Positions 26,009-35,118 are shown, numbered from the stretch's first letter. The stretch: 64,000 nucleotides of DNA from Yeguia hominis (GCF_014384705.1 NZ_JACRSN010000018.1:1-64000); one strand, 5' to 3'. Translations and numbers: made by a program. Notes: generated by a model from the letters alone, not told the origin.

Positions 26009-26021
26009 GGATTGCTTATCT

Positions 26022-26050
26022 ATTATATCCGATCCGATTCAAAAAATCAA
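26022..26050 (-). promoter_or_regulatory. Promoter of tRNA-Val
   Basis: Minus strand: TTGATT (26045-26050), 17-base spacer, TATAAT (26022-26027), starting RNA about seven bases before the mature 5' end. Confidence 0.75.
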
Positions 26051-26103
26051 CCTTTTTTTCGGAATTTTCTCTTTTTTATCAAAAAATCTTTCATTTCACC
26101 CTC

Positions 26104-26157
26104 TTGACAGTAGAATCCTCTTGGGATTATCATGGTAAATGCAAATAGTTTGCATTT
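26104..26157 (+). promoter_or_regulatory. Promoter with dyad operator before the metal ABC operon
   Basis: TTGACA (26104-26109), 18-base spacer, TATCAT (26128-26133). Directly downstream, AAATGCAAA (26137-26145) and its exact complement TTTGCATTT (26149-26157) flank TAG. The dyad covers the transcription start, fitting repression by a metal-sensing regulator of the Fur/Zur type; the regulator itself is not in the window. Confidence 0.65.
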
Positions 26158-26173
26158 GGAGGACTAAATAGCC

Positions 26174-27079
26174 TTGAAAAAAAATCGTCTTGCATGCTTC
26201 TTTCTTGCATGCATTCTTTTGTGTATCATCGGGATTCCCGGCTGCAAAACGCAGCCGGAACAGAAGCCCCATCTGCGAATTGTAACATCATTTTATCCGA
26301 TGTACATCAGTACGATCAATCTCACAAAGGATATTCCCGGCATTCGGGTAGAAAATATGGCCGGACAGCAGGCTGGGTGTCTGCACGACTACCAGCTGCA
26401 GAGCAGCGATATGCAGGAACTGGAAGCCGCAGATGTTTTTGTGATCAACGGCGCCGGAATGGAATCTTTCCTTGATAAAGTCATTGAACAGCTGCCTTCC
26501 TTGCGCGTGATTGACGCCAGCGAAGGCATTCCCCTGCTTGAAGAAAACGCGCACGTCTGGGTCAGCCTTTCCGGATGCATGGAGCAGGTTCGCAACATTG
26601 CCGACGGTCTGAAAGCCGCCGACCCGGCGCATGCATCAGACTACGAAAGAAATGCGACCGTTTATCTAAAAAAGCTCTCTGCGCTTCAGAACAAAATGCA
26701 TCAGGCGCTCGACCCGCTTCCAAACCGTGAAATCGTCACCATGCACGAGGCTTTCCCTTATTTTGCGGAAGAATTTCATCTGCACATCGCCGGTGTCGTC
26801 AATCGCGAACCGGACAGCCAGCCCAGTGCCAAAGAGCTTGCCGAAACCATTGATCTGATTCGTCAAACCGGTGTCACGGCCGTTTTTGCAGAACCGCAAT
26901 ATTCGGTCTCTGCCGCAGATATTATTGCAGCGGAAAGCGGTGTTTCGGTTTACACACTGGATCCCGCTTCCACCGGTGACGACGATCCGGACGCCTATCT
27001 TCACGCGATGGAATCCAATCTTGCCGTGCTAAAAACAGCGTTGCAGAAAACGAACCAGGAATCAGGAGCAATATCATGA
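26174..27079 (+). CDS. znuA: Metal ABC transporter substrate-binding lipoprotein (zinc type)
   Basis: 301 residues. Lipobox 'IIGIPGC' near residue 24; mature part follows the cluster 9 (ZnuA/TroA) fold: 'IVTSFYPMYISTINLTKDIPG', 'GCLHDYQLQSSDMQELEAADVFVINGAGMESF' with the first metal histidine, 'NAHVWVS' with the second and 'MHEAFPYFAEEFHLHIAGVV' with the third, then 'AEPQYS...' near the fourth ligand. The His-rich loop of proteobacterial ZnuA is absent. Zinc is the likely ion, manganese possible. Start is TTG at 26174 with GGAGG eleven bases upstream. It overlaps the ATPase gene by ATGA. Confidence 0.88.
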   Translation: MKKNRLACFFLACILLCIIGIPGCKTQPEQKPHLRIVTSFYPMYISTINLTKDIPGIRVENMAGQQAGCLHDYQLQSSDMQELEAADVFVINGAGMESFLDKVIEQLPSLRVIDASEGIPLLEENAHVWVSLSGCMEQVRNIADGLKAADPAHASDYERNATVYLKKLSALQNKMHQALDPLPNREIVTMHEAFPYFAEEFHLHIAGVVNREPDSQPSAKELAETIDLIRQTGVTAVFAEPQYSVSAADIIAAESGVSVYTLDPASTGDDDPDAYLHAMESNLAVLKTALQKTNQESGAIS

Positions 27080-27798
27080 GTGAAACATGCAAATGCAGTT
27101 TAAAAGTTCAAAATTTAGGAGTCCGAAAGGACGGCCGCGTTCTTCTGCATGACGTCGGGTTTACGGTTCACCACGGGGAAATTGCCGCTCTGATCGGCAG
27201 AAACGGCGCTGGAAAAACAACACTGCTGCGCGCGCTGCTCGGACGAATCCCCCACACCGGCTCCATTCAGTTTTTTGGCCCTACCGGAGCCGAAATTCGC
27301 AAGCCCAAAATTGGATATGTCCCACAGAACGTCACGTTTGATCGTTCGATTCCGGTCACTGCCGGCGATCTGCTCTGCGCAAATCTTTCCTCTTGTCCGG
27401 TTTGGCTTTTCCGCAAAAAGGCCGTTCGTGCGGAAGCCGAGTCCATTCTCCGGATAACCGGCGGAAAAAACCTCTTGGACAAACCGATTGGAACGCTCTC
27501 CGGCGGCGAGCTGCAGCGGGTTTTGCTTGCCTTTGCACTTCGTCCGACACCCGATTTGCTGCTGCTTGACGAGCCGGTTTCTGCAGTAGACAATCGGGGG
27601 ATCGAGGCTTTTTACGAACTGGTTACCGGACTGCGGCGGGAATATCATATGCCGGTCATTCTTGTCTCGCACAATCTTGCGCATGTCCGGCGTTACACGA
27701 CATCGGCCATTTTGCTGGATCAAACCGTTCTGCTCACAGGAAGCACCGAACAGGTTATGCATTCTGAAGAGGTCCGGCAGACCTTCGGGCTGCTGTAA
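27076..27798 (+). CDS. znuC: Metal ABC transporter ATPase
   Basis: 240 residues: Walker A 'LIGRNGAGKTTLLRALLG', Q-loop 'GYVPQNV', signature 'LSGGELQRVLLAFAL', Walker B 'PDLLLLDEPVSAVD' and switch histidine 'ILVSHNLAHV'. ATP-binding subunit of the zinc-type importer, working with the lipoprotein and permease on either side. It starts in the ATGA overlap with the lipoprotein gene. Confidence 0.93.
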   Translation: MSETCKCSLKVQNLGVRKDGRVLLHDVGFTVHHGEIAALIGRNGAGKTTLLRALLGRIPHTGSIQFFGPTGAEIRKPKIGYVPQNVTFDRSIPVTAGDLLCANLSSCPVWLFRKKAVRAEAESILRITGGKNLLDKPIGTLSGGELQRVLLAFALRPTPDLLLLDEPVSAVDNRGIEAFYELVTGLRREYHMPVILVSHNLAHVRRYTTSAILLDQTVLLTGSTEQVMHSEEVRQTFGLL

Positions 27799-27813
27799 AT
27801 GGGAGGATCTTTT

Positions 27814-28659
27814 ATGGATATTCTGTATGCAATTTTAGATGCCGTCTTCCCATTTCGGTGGGCGGAATACCAGTTCATGAAAAATGCGTTTCTAGCGGTG
27901 CTTCTCATCACGCCGCTTTTCGGTCTTGTCGGAACTATGATTGTCAACAACCGTATGGCTTTCTTTTCCGACGCACTGGGGCATTCTGCGCTGACCGGCA
28001 TCGCAATCGGCGTTCTGTTGGGCGTTCACCACTATTTGCTTTCCATGATCGGGTTTGCTTTGCTCTTCGCGGTTGCAATTTCTGCGGTTATGGAATCCGG
28101 AACCTCCTCTGCCGATACGATCATCAGCGTTTTCTCTTCTGCCGGACTGGCGCTTGGCATTGTACTGCTCTCTGCAAACGGCGGTTTTGCAAAATATTCC
28201 GGTTATCTCATCGGCGATATTCTAACCGTTCAACCGGAAGAAATTGCGCTTCTGGCCATCTTGTTACTCGTCATTGTTCTGATCTGGGGCCGGTTTTACA
28301 ACAAGCTCCTTCTAACCAGCCTGAATCCGGATATGGCTTCCGGAAAAGGCATTCGCGTCCGTTTGATTGAAAAATCATTTGTGATCATCGTCGCGGTTTT
28401 GGTGACGGTTTCTATTAAATGGATCGGCGTATTGATGATCAATTCCCTGCTGGTTCTTCCCGCTGCAACTGCGCGCAACATAACCCACAGCGTTCGGGGA
28501 AGCCACGCCGCCAGTGTGGGACTTTCCCTGTTTTCCGGAATTTCCGGTCTCATTTTATCCTTCTATCTGGGCACCGCTGCCGGCGGCACTATTGTTCTCC
28601 TTGCAGCTCTGCTGTTTTTTCTTAGTTATGGAATCAACCGGGCGGCATCGCACCGGTAA
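27814..28659 (+). CDS. znuB: Metal ABC transporter permease
   Basis: 281 residues, about eight membrane helices, ABC-3 family: 'GLVGTMIVNNRMAFFSDALGHSALTGIAIGVLLG' is the typical cytoplasmic-loop region and 'KWIGVLMINSLLVLPAATARN' the conserved later segment. The ATG at 27814 is chosen because GGGAGG lies seven bases upstream; an in-frame ATG five codons earlier would place that site inside the gene. Last gene of the transporter operon; the HAD gene downstream may be read through from it. Confidence 0.9.
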   Translation: MDILYAILDAVFPFRWAEYQFMKNAFLAVLLITPLFGLVGTMIVNNRMAFFSDALGHSALTGIAIGVLLGVHHYLLSMIGFALLFAVAISAVMESGTSSADTIISVFSSAGLALGIVLLSANGGFAKYSGYLIGDILTVQPEEIALLAILLLVIVLIWGRFYNKLLLTSLNPDMASGKGIRVRLIEKSFVIIVAVLVTVSIKWIGVLMINSLLVLPAATARNITHSVRGSHAASVGLSLFSGISGLILSFYLGTAAGGTIVLLAALLFFLSYGINRAASHR

Positions 28660-28688
28660 CCGGTCATCTTTTCTTTCGAGGGGATTTT

Positions 28689-29492
28689 ATGTTAAAACAA
28701 AAAAAGCTGTTTCTATTTGATATTGATGGAACGCTGTCTCTGGGAGACACGCTGTTTGACGGTTCCCGGGCACTTTTGGAGTATATTGACGCAATCGGCG
28801 GGGCCTCCTATTTTATCACGAACAACTCCACAAAAAGCGGGGCTGACTACGTTGCAAAATTTGCGCGGTGGGGCCTCTCCGTCCGGGAGAGTCAGTTTAT
28901 CACCGCCGGGTTTCTTACCATCCGGTTTCTCAAGGCCCATTTTCCGGCACAAAAAATCTTTGTCGTCGGAACCCGATCCTTTGTGTCAGAATTGCGTGCA
29001 CAGGGGCTTTGGATTACCGAACAACCGGATTCTGACACCGCTTGTGTGCTGGTTGCCTTTGACAATGAACTGACTTACCAAAAATCTGCCGATGCCTGTC
29101 AGCTCTTGCAGCTGCATCCCGCGCTTCCCTATTTTGCCACAAGCCCTGATCTGCGCTGTCCGGTTCCGTTCGGATTTGTTCCGGATTGCGGTGCAATCTG
29201 CGAAATGATCGCCTGTGCGACCGATCGCCGGCCGCAGTATCTTGGAAAGCCTAGCCCGGAAGTGGTTGCGCTCTGTCTGGCAGCTTCGGGGTTTCGCCCG
29301 GAGGAAACGCTGGTAGTTGGAGATCGGCTTTATACGGATATTGCCTGCGGAATCGCCGGCGGTGTCGATACCTGCGTCCTCTTCACCGGAGAAGCGCAGC
29401 CCGAGGATCTCCCCTCGACCGAATTCCCGCCGACTTACGCCTTTGCCACGGTGCGGGATCTGCTCTTAAACTGTCAGTCTCCTACCGCTTAA
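28689..29492 (+). CDS. HAD-IIA family sugar/nucleotide phosphatase (NagD-like)
   Basis: 267 residues. Motif I 'FLFDIDGTLSLGDTLFDGS' (DxD nucleophile), motif II in 'SYFITNNSTKSG', C2-type cap in the middle, lysine in 'YLGKPSPEV' and the acidic motif 'TLVVGDRLYTDIACGIAGG'. NagD-like enzymes dephosphorylate nucleotides or sugar phosphates; the substrate here is unknown. Own ribosome site (GAGGGGA) 29 bases after the permease stop. Confidence 0.9.
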   Translation: MLKQKKLFLFDIDGTLSLGDTLFDGSRALLEYIDAIGGASYFITNNSTKSGADYVAKFARWGLSVRESQFITAGFLTIRFLKAHFPAQKIFVVGTRSFVSELRAQGLWITEQPDSDTACVLVAFDNELTYQKSADACQLLQLHPALPYFATSPDLRCPVPFGFVPDCGAICEMIACATDRRPQYLGKPSPEVVALCLAASGFRPEETLVVGDRLYTDIACGIAGGVDTCVLFTGEAQPEDLPSTEFPPTYAFATVRDLLLNCQSPTA

Positions 29493-29546
29493 TCAGACTT
29501 CTGAAAAAAAGCGCAGTCCGAATGTTTTTCGGTGTGCTTATATGAG

Positions 29547-29584
29547 AAAAAGTAGACACCCACATTTTGTGCGTGTCTACTTTT
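29547..29584. terminator. Bidirectional terminator
   Basis: AAAAGTAGACAC and GTGTCTACTTTT pair, with inner CAC/GTG, between the convergent HAD and beta-mannosidase genes; T-runs exist on both sides. Confidence 0.8.
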
Positions 29585-29674
29585 CTTTTACAGGTCCAAC
29601 AGCCGCAATAACAGGATGCGTATGGAGCTAGGCATGTCTCTTTCCGTTTGTTGCACGCACCAGGAAACGCAAAA

Positions 29675-30967
29675 TCAGCGGCCGATGTCATAAACGGAGC
29701 GCACTTTTAATGTGCCTGGTTTTCCACGCAAAATCTTCACCGTTTTCGAATTCCCGTTTAAATCAAAATAATTGTCTGACAGCACCATGTCGCTATCCGG
29801 ACTGTCAATCTCTACACAGCGGGCATAACCCTGAGACTCCACGGTAATCTCATCCGCACAGATACTACACTGCAGTTTCGGATTCTGGAACTGAAAATGC
29901 TTTGGCGCGCAGAACAGCACCGTGCCTTCAGATGCCTTTTTTCCATCCAAATCCAGCTCATAACTAAAATAATTCTGTCTTTCATCCGCTTCCGGGAAAT
30001 TTAGCTTCTCAAGCCAAACGCTAGACAGCTCTGGAACGCACACATGTTCTTCCCCGCTTTGCAGCACTTTAGATGAAGCATCCCGCAACGCCCATCGAAC
30101 CACCCCGGAGACCTCGTGACGCATCTCGTTGGCTACGCAAAGGCGGGCTGATTTTTCAATATCATGATATTCCGCCACACAGGAAGGACGCTGGGTCATT
30201 TCTCCCTCCTCACAGCAGGAAATCATCACAGGGGCAAAAAAGCGCCGCGCAAAATAATGCAATGCCTTCCATCGGCCGAAATAATCGAGACTTGCCCAGG
30301 AAGCCACCGGCCAGCAATCATTTATCTGCCAATAAATAGCCCCCATACATCTTCCACGATTTCTGCGCCAATGTTCAACACCGTATTTCACCGCTTCTGC
30401 CTGTAGCAATTGAGAGGCGTAAATCAGCGTATCCAGACCAAGTGGATACAGATACGTCTGGGAGAGATAATTCAAAATTTTCCCGTTTGCCTGACCATTG
30501 CGTTGATGCATTTCCATAATTCTGGAAAAAATATTTCTGTCCTCTGGCAGCGTAAAGCTTTCCACTGTTTTCAAACTTGGGAACGACTGAAAACCAAATT
30601 CTGACGCATATCGGAAGTAATAATTGCGATAGTCAGAAAAAGGCTTGTTCCGATGCCATACATCCCAGTAATGTACATCTCCGCGGTTTGGGTCATTCGG
30701 ATTGTCGAATCCTCCCCCGCTAGACGGAGAGGAGGGCCAATAAAATGTTTGAGGATCATGTTCCTTCGCTAAGCGCCGGATGATATATTCAAACATTTGA
30801 ATATAGTCCGATCGGGTTTTGGCATTCGCGTGATAATCTCCATTATTTTGCTGCCACTCCATCTCGTTATTTCCGCACCATAGGGCCAAGGAGGCATGGT
30901 GCCGCAGCCGACGCATATTCTGGGTAATTTCCAAACGAATCGATTCTTCAAATTCTTCCGTTAGGCT
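29675..30967 (-). pseudogene. C-terminal half of a GH2 beta-mannosidase (5'-truncated)
   Basis: The open frame starts abruptly; alignable sequence begins near 'EEFEESIRLEITQNMRRLRHHASLALWCGNNEME', which in full-length GH2 beta-mannosidases lies around residue 400. An in-frame TAG at 30983-30985 precedes it. Both catalytic acids are present: Glu in 'CGNNE' (acid/base) and Glu in 'ASEFGFQSFPS' (nucleophile). The N-terminal sugar-binding and immunoglobulin-like domains are missing, so a functional enzyme is unlikely. The break lies close to IS remnants, suggesting deletion caused by mobile elements. The 3' end appears intact. Confidence 0.8.
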
Positions 30968-31087
30968 ATGTCTTCTTTTATGCTATTTCCCTTTTGCGCA
31001 ATTTATTGTACCTTATCCCTGATCCAATTCAGCTATGAATGTAATAAAAATGAAGGATTGAAGGATAACACAATTCACCAGAAGAGG

Positions 31088-31124
31088 CTAAAAGGAGTTG
31101 TCCGATGCGGGCAACTCCTTTTAG
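31088..31124. terminator. Isolated 13-bp perfect hairpin
   Basis: CTAAAAGGAGTTG with its exact complement plus inner CC/GG around a short loop, followed by ATGTTT on the plus strand. It lies upstream of the broken mannosidase and is probably the terminator of a gene lost in the rearrangement. Confidence 0.5.
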
Positions 31125-31186
31125 ATGTTTACAGCATATCTGTGTCAGCATAAATATACTGTAACCACTCGTCTAAATAAGTGGAA

Positions 31187-31236
31187 GCGGGTCAATCCCA
31201 AATTCTGTGTAAACGCTGAATTTGGGATTGACCCGC
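31187..31236. repeat. 19-bp perfect hairpin abutting an IS256-type end
   Basis: GCGGGTCAATCCCAAATTC (31187-31205) and its exact complement (31218-31236) with a 12-base loop. It stands directly next to the IS end copy at 31236-31278, in the same place where the intact IS256-type copy has its own hairpin (44784-44801). Confidence 0.7.
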
Positions 31237-31278
31237 CGGAGTCTGCAAACCTTTTTGCGCATAAATCTTGACAGTACC
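31236..31278. mobile_element. Solo right end of the IS256-family element
   Basis: 43 bases that match the right end at 44800-44842 with one difference (core GAGTCTGCAAACCTTTTTGC). It replaces the 3' part of the IS200 transposase remnant. No transposase of this IS is nearby. Confidence 0.8.
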
Positions 31279-31559
31279 TGTTTTATCAAACATCATCAAT
31301 GCACTTTTACCTTTCAAATATCCCATAAAACTTGATACGCTCGTTTTGGGCGGTATGCTTAAAAGTAAGTGCACATGGTCTGCATCATATGCCCTTCTAT
31401 AATCTCTACGCCTTTGTATTTGCACAATGTCTTTATTATCTCCTGTCAATCTTTTCGGGTTTGGTTATATAGTATTTTCCTGCGGTATTTTGGAACAATT
31501 ACAATGTGGTACCTGCATAACCATTTTGTGTGTGATAGATGATTTGTGTTATTAGCCGT
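31279..31559 (-). pseudogene. Decayed IS200/IS605-family TnpA (Y1 transposase)
   Basis: Translating in pieces gives 'NNTNHLSHTKWLCRYHIVIV' near the start and 'DHVHLLLSIPPKTSVSSFMG' later, the HUH-containing core of IS200 TnpA. Four lesions are visible: the start is ACG (31557-31559) although AAAGGAG is kept upstream, an in-frame TGA lies at 31446-31448, a frameshift precedes DHVHLL, and the 3' end is replaced by an IS256-type terminus. It cannot be active. Confidence 0.85.
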
Positions 31560-31644
31560 TAAAATTCTCCTTTCGCAGTTCTCTAAGACCTGAACAGCCT
31601 TATTGTACTGCTTTGGAGAATTTTTTTGTATAACTCTTGACGCG

Positions 31645-31661
31645 CACCCGCATTGCGGGTG
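31645..31661. repeat. Subterminal hairpin of the IS200 remnant
   Basis: CACCCGC-ATT-GCGGGTG, a short GC-rich imperfectly spaced hairpin about 85 bases upstream of the dead TnpA start, as IS200/IS605 elements carry at their ends for recognition by TnpA. Confidence 0.55.
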
Positions 31662-31737
31662 GTTGTTTGTTTCGGACCTTCCGTCCTCAACTGGCTAAAG
31701 TCATAAAAAGGAAATCGGCTCTTTTGCAGGATTCTCT

Positions 31738-32961
31738 TTACGATGGCTGCGCAGCCAGAAACCGCAAAATCGTCTCCGGCAAATCCGGTGTTCCAAAACT
31801 TCCTGCCTTGGAAATCACCGTGCCGTCAAAACCGCTCTCCAAATGTGAGGCCACCACGCCCGGACACACCTCGCACACCGGCTGCAGTTCCTTACAGCCG
31901 AGCGCCTCCATCACACCGAGCAGCGTGTCTCCTCCGAATACAACCAGCGTTCCTACGGCGCCGGTCCGGATCAACTTTCGGCAAAGCGTCCCGAGATTTG
32001 CCGAAACCGTTTGGGCCGTCTGCATACTGACCGCGCCCTTACATCCCGCTGTCCGCACTACGGCATTTTCTCCGTCTTGCAGCGCATGGAAAAGTTCTGT
32101 CTGTGTACGCATTCCCGCTTCGGTTTCCCAACAGTTCTGCAAAGCCGCCAAATCCGCAGGGATCGCACCGGAATAGAAACCCAGCTTCTGTTCTGCATAT
32201 GCGGCCTGTTCGGCGCTTCTCGGATGTAAGCTGCCGCAGATCAGCAGGATTCCTCCCGACCGCCTGAAAATCGGCGCCTGATACGAAACCCAGGGAATCT
32301 GCGCCGCGAGAATCTCTCCGAATCCGGCGTTGCCCGCGGTCAGCTTTAGAAGGCCCGCCCGTGCAAGAAGCGCACCGGTCTTTTGAAGCGCTTCTCCGGT
32401 TTCCCCGTCAAAAATCCAAAACGGCGCCCGCTGTGCCGTTTCTGCACAAAACTGTTCCGCACGAACCGAAACGGCGCCCAAAGCCCCTTGTTCTGCAAGC
32501 AAACCGCACAAGTCACTTCGGGAAACCGGATTGAGCGGATCGTGGGCAAATGCGCTCTCCGCAACCGGAACGCCTGCAATGCGGAGCACGCCGTCCCGAA
32601 CCGTCCGTCCAATTTTCGGAAAGGCCGGCACAACCATTACCGGCGCACCCTCATAGACCTCCGAAAGCGCAGCAAGTTCCGCGCCGGGATTGCCGCGCAT
32701 GGCGGAATCCATCTTTTTGTAAAGATAAGGAATTTTCCGCTCTCTCGCAAATGAGAACAACGACCGTGCGCGTTCCCGCGCGGTGTCCGGTGTACAGTGA
32801 CGCGTCTCGAGATCCACCGAAAGCACTTCGGTTTCTTCCGAAAACGCCGCTCTCCAGTCTCCGTATGTCATCCGCACATTGGCGCCTTTTGCAGAGAACT
32901 GCACAGCTGTATCCAGAGCGCCCGTAAAATCATCCGCGGCAATCAGCATTTTCAGCGGCAT
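31738..32961 (-). CDS. Four-carbon acid sugar kinase family protein (DUF1537, OtnK/DtnK-like)
   Basis: 407 residues. N-terminal domain 'LIAADDFTGALDTAVQF' and 'YKKMDSAMRGNPGAEL'; C-terminal nucleotide-binding domain 'GGILLICGSLHPRSAEQ' and 'TLVVFGGDTLLGVMEALG'. Members phosphorylate four-carbon sugar acids such as D-threonate or D-erythronate at C4. The next gene upstream is a PdxA-like dehydrogenase (10-base overlap), which oxidises the phosphorylated product, so the pair is a catabolic unit. Which acid is used is not decidable from sequence. Confidence 0.88.
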   Translation of the reverse strand: MPLKMLIAADDFTGALDTAVQFSAKGANVRMTYGDWRAAFSEETEVLSVDLETRHCTPDTARERARSLFSFARERKIPYLYKKMDSAMRGNPGAELAALSEVYEGAPVMVVPAFPKIGRTVRDGVLRIAGVPVAESAFAHDPLNPVSRSDLCGLLAEQGALGAVSVRAEQFCAETAQRAPFWIFDGETGEALQKTGALLARAGLLKLTAGNAGFGEILAAQIPWVSYQAPIFRRSGGILLICGSLHPRSAEQAAYAEQKLGFYSGAIPADLAALQNCWETEAGMRTQTELFHALQDGENAVVRTAGCKGAVSMQTAQTVSANLGTLCRKLIRTGAVGTLVVFGGDTLLGVMEALGCKELQPVCEVCPGVVASHLESGFDGTVISKAGSFGTPDLPETILRFLAAQPS

Positions 32962-33998
32962 TCTGCGTTCCTTTCTGCGCGGACATGCGCCATCTGCACG
33001 GCAAGCCGAATCGCATCCGTCATGCTCTGCGGATTCGCCAAATTTTTTCCTGCACGGTCAAAGGCCGTTCCATGGTCAACCGAAGTCCGGATAATCGGCA
33101 GACCCACCGTTGAGTTGATGCCGCCCATCGCCGTATACGCGCCGGTCTTGGGATCGAGTCGAAAGCCTGTCAATTTCAGAGGAATATGTCCCTGGTCATG
33201 ATACATGGCAACCACAATATCAAATTCCCCGGCAACTGCCCTGACAAAGACAGAATCCGGCGGAAGCGGTCCCTCTGCGCAGATTCCCTCCGCCTTTGCC
33301 GCCTGCACGGCCGGTTCGATGGACTCTGCTTCTTCATGCCCGAACAGCCCGTTTTCCGAACAATGCGGATTGAGCCCGGCAACCGCTATACGCGGCGAGG
33401 CAATTCCAAACAGTCTGCACGCCTCCTGCGCCAAACGGATCACTTCCAAAACCCGATCCCGAGTCAGACGGTCGCAGGCATCCCGCAGAGACACATGGGT
33501 CGTGACATGAATCACGCGCAGCGTGTCTGTGGAGAGCACCATCGCATAGTGTTTGCTGCCTGTCAGATCGGCAAAAATTTCTGTATGTCCGGAGTAATGG
33601 TGCCCGCTCCGGTTCAGTGCTTCCTTATTAATAGGGCCGGTCACAACGCCTGCAATTTCTTTCCGCATAGCCGCGTGGATTGCCCGCTCAATGTACTGGT
33701 AAGCCGCCTCTCCGCATGCGGCATCGACTTTTCCATACTGCCATCCGCCCGGAGCCAGCAACCCGGCGTCCACCAGATCAATGGTACCGTGCTCGCCCGG
33801 CGCTTCCCGTGCAGAAGCAACCGGCCTGATCCGCAGATGGCTGCCCGTAAAGGCAACGGCATCCGCAATGGCCGCCATGTCGCCGAACACCACAGGACGG
33901 CAACACACATACAGCGAAGCGTCCGCAAGCGCTTTGACTGTAATTTCCGGCCCGACACCGGCCGGATCTCCCATCGTAATCCCCAAAATCGGCCTCAT
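32952..33998 (-). CDS. PdxA-family 4-phosphate dehydrogenase (PdxA2-type, paired with the sugar-acid kinase)
   Basis: 348 residues. Begins 'MRPILGITMGDPAGVGPEIT'; metal-site regions 'YSGHTEIFADL', 'HVTTHVSLRDA' and 'AVAGLNPHCSENGLFGHEEAESI', and 'MYHDQGHIPLKLTGF'. NAD-dependent oxidation and decarboxylation of a 4-phospho sugar acid. PdxA proper makes vitamin B6, but operon linkage with a DUF1537 kinase and absence of other pdx genes point to the PdxA2 catabolic branch producing dihydroxyacetone phosphate. AAAGGGG precedes the ATG. Confidence 0.87.
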   Translation of the reverse strand: MRPILGITMGDPAGVGPEITVKALADASLYVCCRPVVFGDMAAIADAVAFTGSHLRIRPVASAREAPGEHGTIDLVDAGLLAPGGWQYGKVDAACGEAAYQYIERAIHAAMRKEIAGVVTGPINKEALNRSGHHYSGHTEIFADLTGSKHYAMVLSTDTLRVIHVTTHVSLRDACDRLTRDRVLEVIRLAQEACRLFGIASPRIAVAGLNPHCSENGLFGHEEAESIEPAVQAAKAEGICAEGPLPPDSVFVRAVAGEFDIVVAMYHDQGHIPLKLTGFRLDPKTGAYTAMGGINSTVGLPIIRTSVDHGTAFDRAGKNLANPQSMTDAIRLAVQMAHVRAERNAECR

Positions 33999-34016
33999 TG
34001 AACAAACCCCTTTCTA

Positions 34017-35084
34017 TCACGACTCTGCATCTGAAAGGCTGACGGTAAGCTTCACCGGATTGTGATCCGAATATTGAAACCCGAGGTCGATCGTTTCCAC
34101 CGCTTCTACCGAGACATTGGCAGTGACAATAAATCCATCGATTCCATAAACCTGTGTTGTTCCCGGCTGATATGGCGCGTCTAAAAGTCGGCAGGTCGGC
34201 GTGCTGTCGTCATATGCGAGCGTTGCAAAGCCGGAAAACGCCTCTGCATCCAAAACACCGGGTTCCCAGTTTTCCGTCTGGGTAATGGGGTACTTTTCCA
34301 GAACATTCGGGAAGGTCTGATTAAAATCTCCGCCGGCAATCACATAATTGCCCTTTTCATATTCGGAAGAAAGAAATTCTGCAAGCTTTTTCGTCTGCGC
34401 CGCTTTGCCCTCACCATCATCGTACGCTTCGAGGTGCAGATTGACCAGCACCAGCTCCCGCCCGCTGTCCGCAATCGGGATTCGCTCCACCAAAAGGCAG
34501 CGCTTCAAATTTGCAATGCGCAGCGGCCAGGAAAACGGCACCGGAAGCGCAGCGCGCGACGCGTCGGATACCGAAAAATTTGTGAGCGTCAGGAGTCCGC
34601 TCTCGACTTTTCCAATGGTCGGCAGCGGATACGGCACATAATTGCATCGATAATTGCACCCGAACGCCGATGACATTCCCAGCGCATCCCGAAACATCGC
34701 CGTTTCATCAATTTTGTAAGAACGCTTGGAGCAGCGGTCGGTTTCCTGCAAAAAATACACATCCGCCGCCTGTTCCTGCAAGGCAGACTGGATTCCGGCG
34801 AGATTTCCCTCAACATCCGCCCGCTTTGGCCGCACCATCTCTCCGCCATCCATAAAGAAGTCCTGCGCCTGCCCCAATCCGCCGTAGCCGGTGTTGAAGG
34901 TTAAAACCGTCAGCTGGCTGCCCGGCGAAAGCGTTTGATCGCCCGCAGACAACACCTCTACCGGCTCTGTCTCTTCCGGACGATACTCCGTCGCCGTCAG
35001 ATATCCGATCAACCCTGCCGCTGCCAGAATAACAAGTCCCAGCAACGCTGCGATGCCCTGCAAAATTTTCTTCCAGATTTTCAA
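34017..35084 (-). CDS. Membrane-anchored endonuclease/exonuclease/phosphatase (EEP) family protein
   Basis: 355 residues. One N-terminal membrane helix (about 8-30), then an extracytoplasmic EEP fold: 'LTVLTFNTGYGG' (metal Asn), 'VYFLQETDRCS' (metal Glu), 'LVLVNLHLEAYDDG' (His), 'YVIAGGDFNQTFP' (Asp/Asn) and 'SDHNPVKLTV' (Asp-His). The family covers DNases, sphingomyelinases and inositol phosphatases, so the substrate is unknown; membrane anchoring suggests an external phosphodiester or phospholipid. First gene of the unit with pdxA and the kinase (18-base gap), though a functional link is not obvious. Confidence 0.85.
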   Translation of the reverse strand: MKIWKKILQGIAALLGLVILAAAGLIGYLTATEYRPEETEPVEVLSAGDQTLSPGSQLTVLTFNTGYGGLGQAQDFFMDGGEMVRPKRADVEGNLAGIQSALQEQAADVYFLQETDRCSKRSYKIDETAMFRDALGMSSAFGCNYRCNYVPYPLPTIGKVESGLLTLTNFSVSDASRAALPVPFSWPLRIANLKRCLLVERIPIADSGRELVLVNLHLEAYDDGEGKAAQTKKLAEFLSSEYEKGNYVIAGGDFNQTFPNVLEKYPITQTENWEPGVLDAEAFSGFATLAYDDSTPTCRLLDAPYQPGTTQVYGIDGFIVTANVSVEAVETIDLGFQYSDHNPVKLTVSLSDAES

Positions 35085-35118
35085 ACCCGCTTCCTCCTTT
35101 GTAAAAATTTAGAATCAG

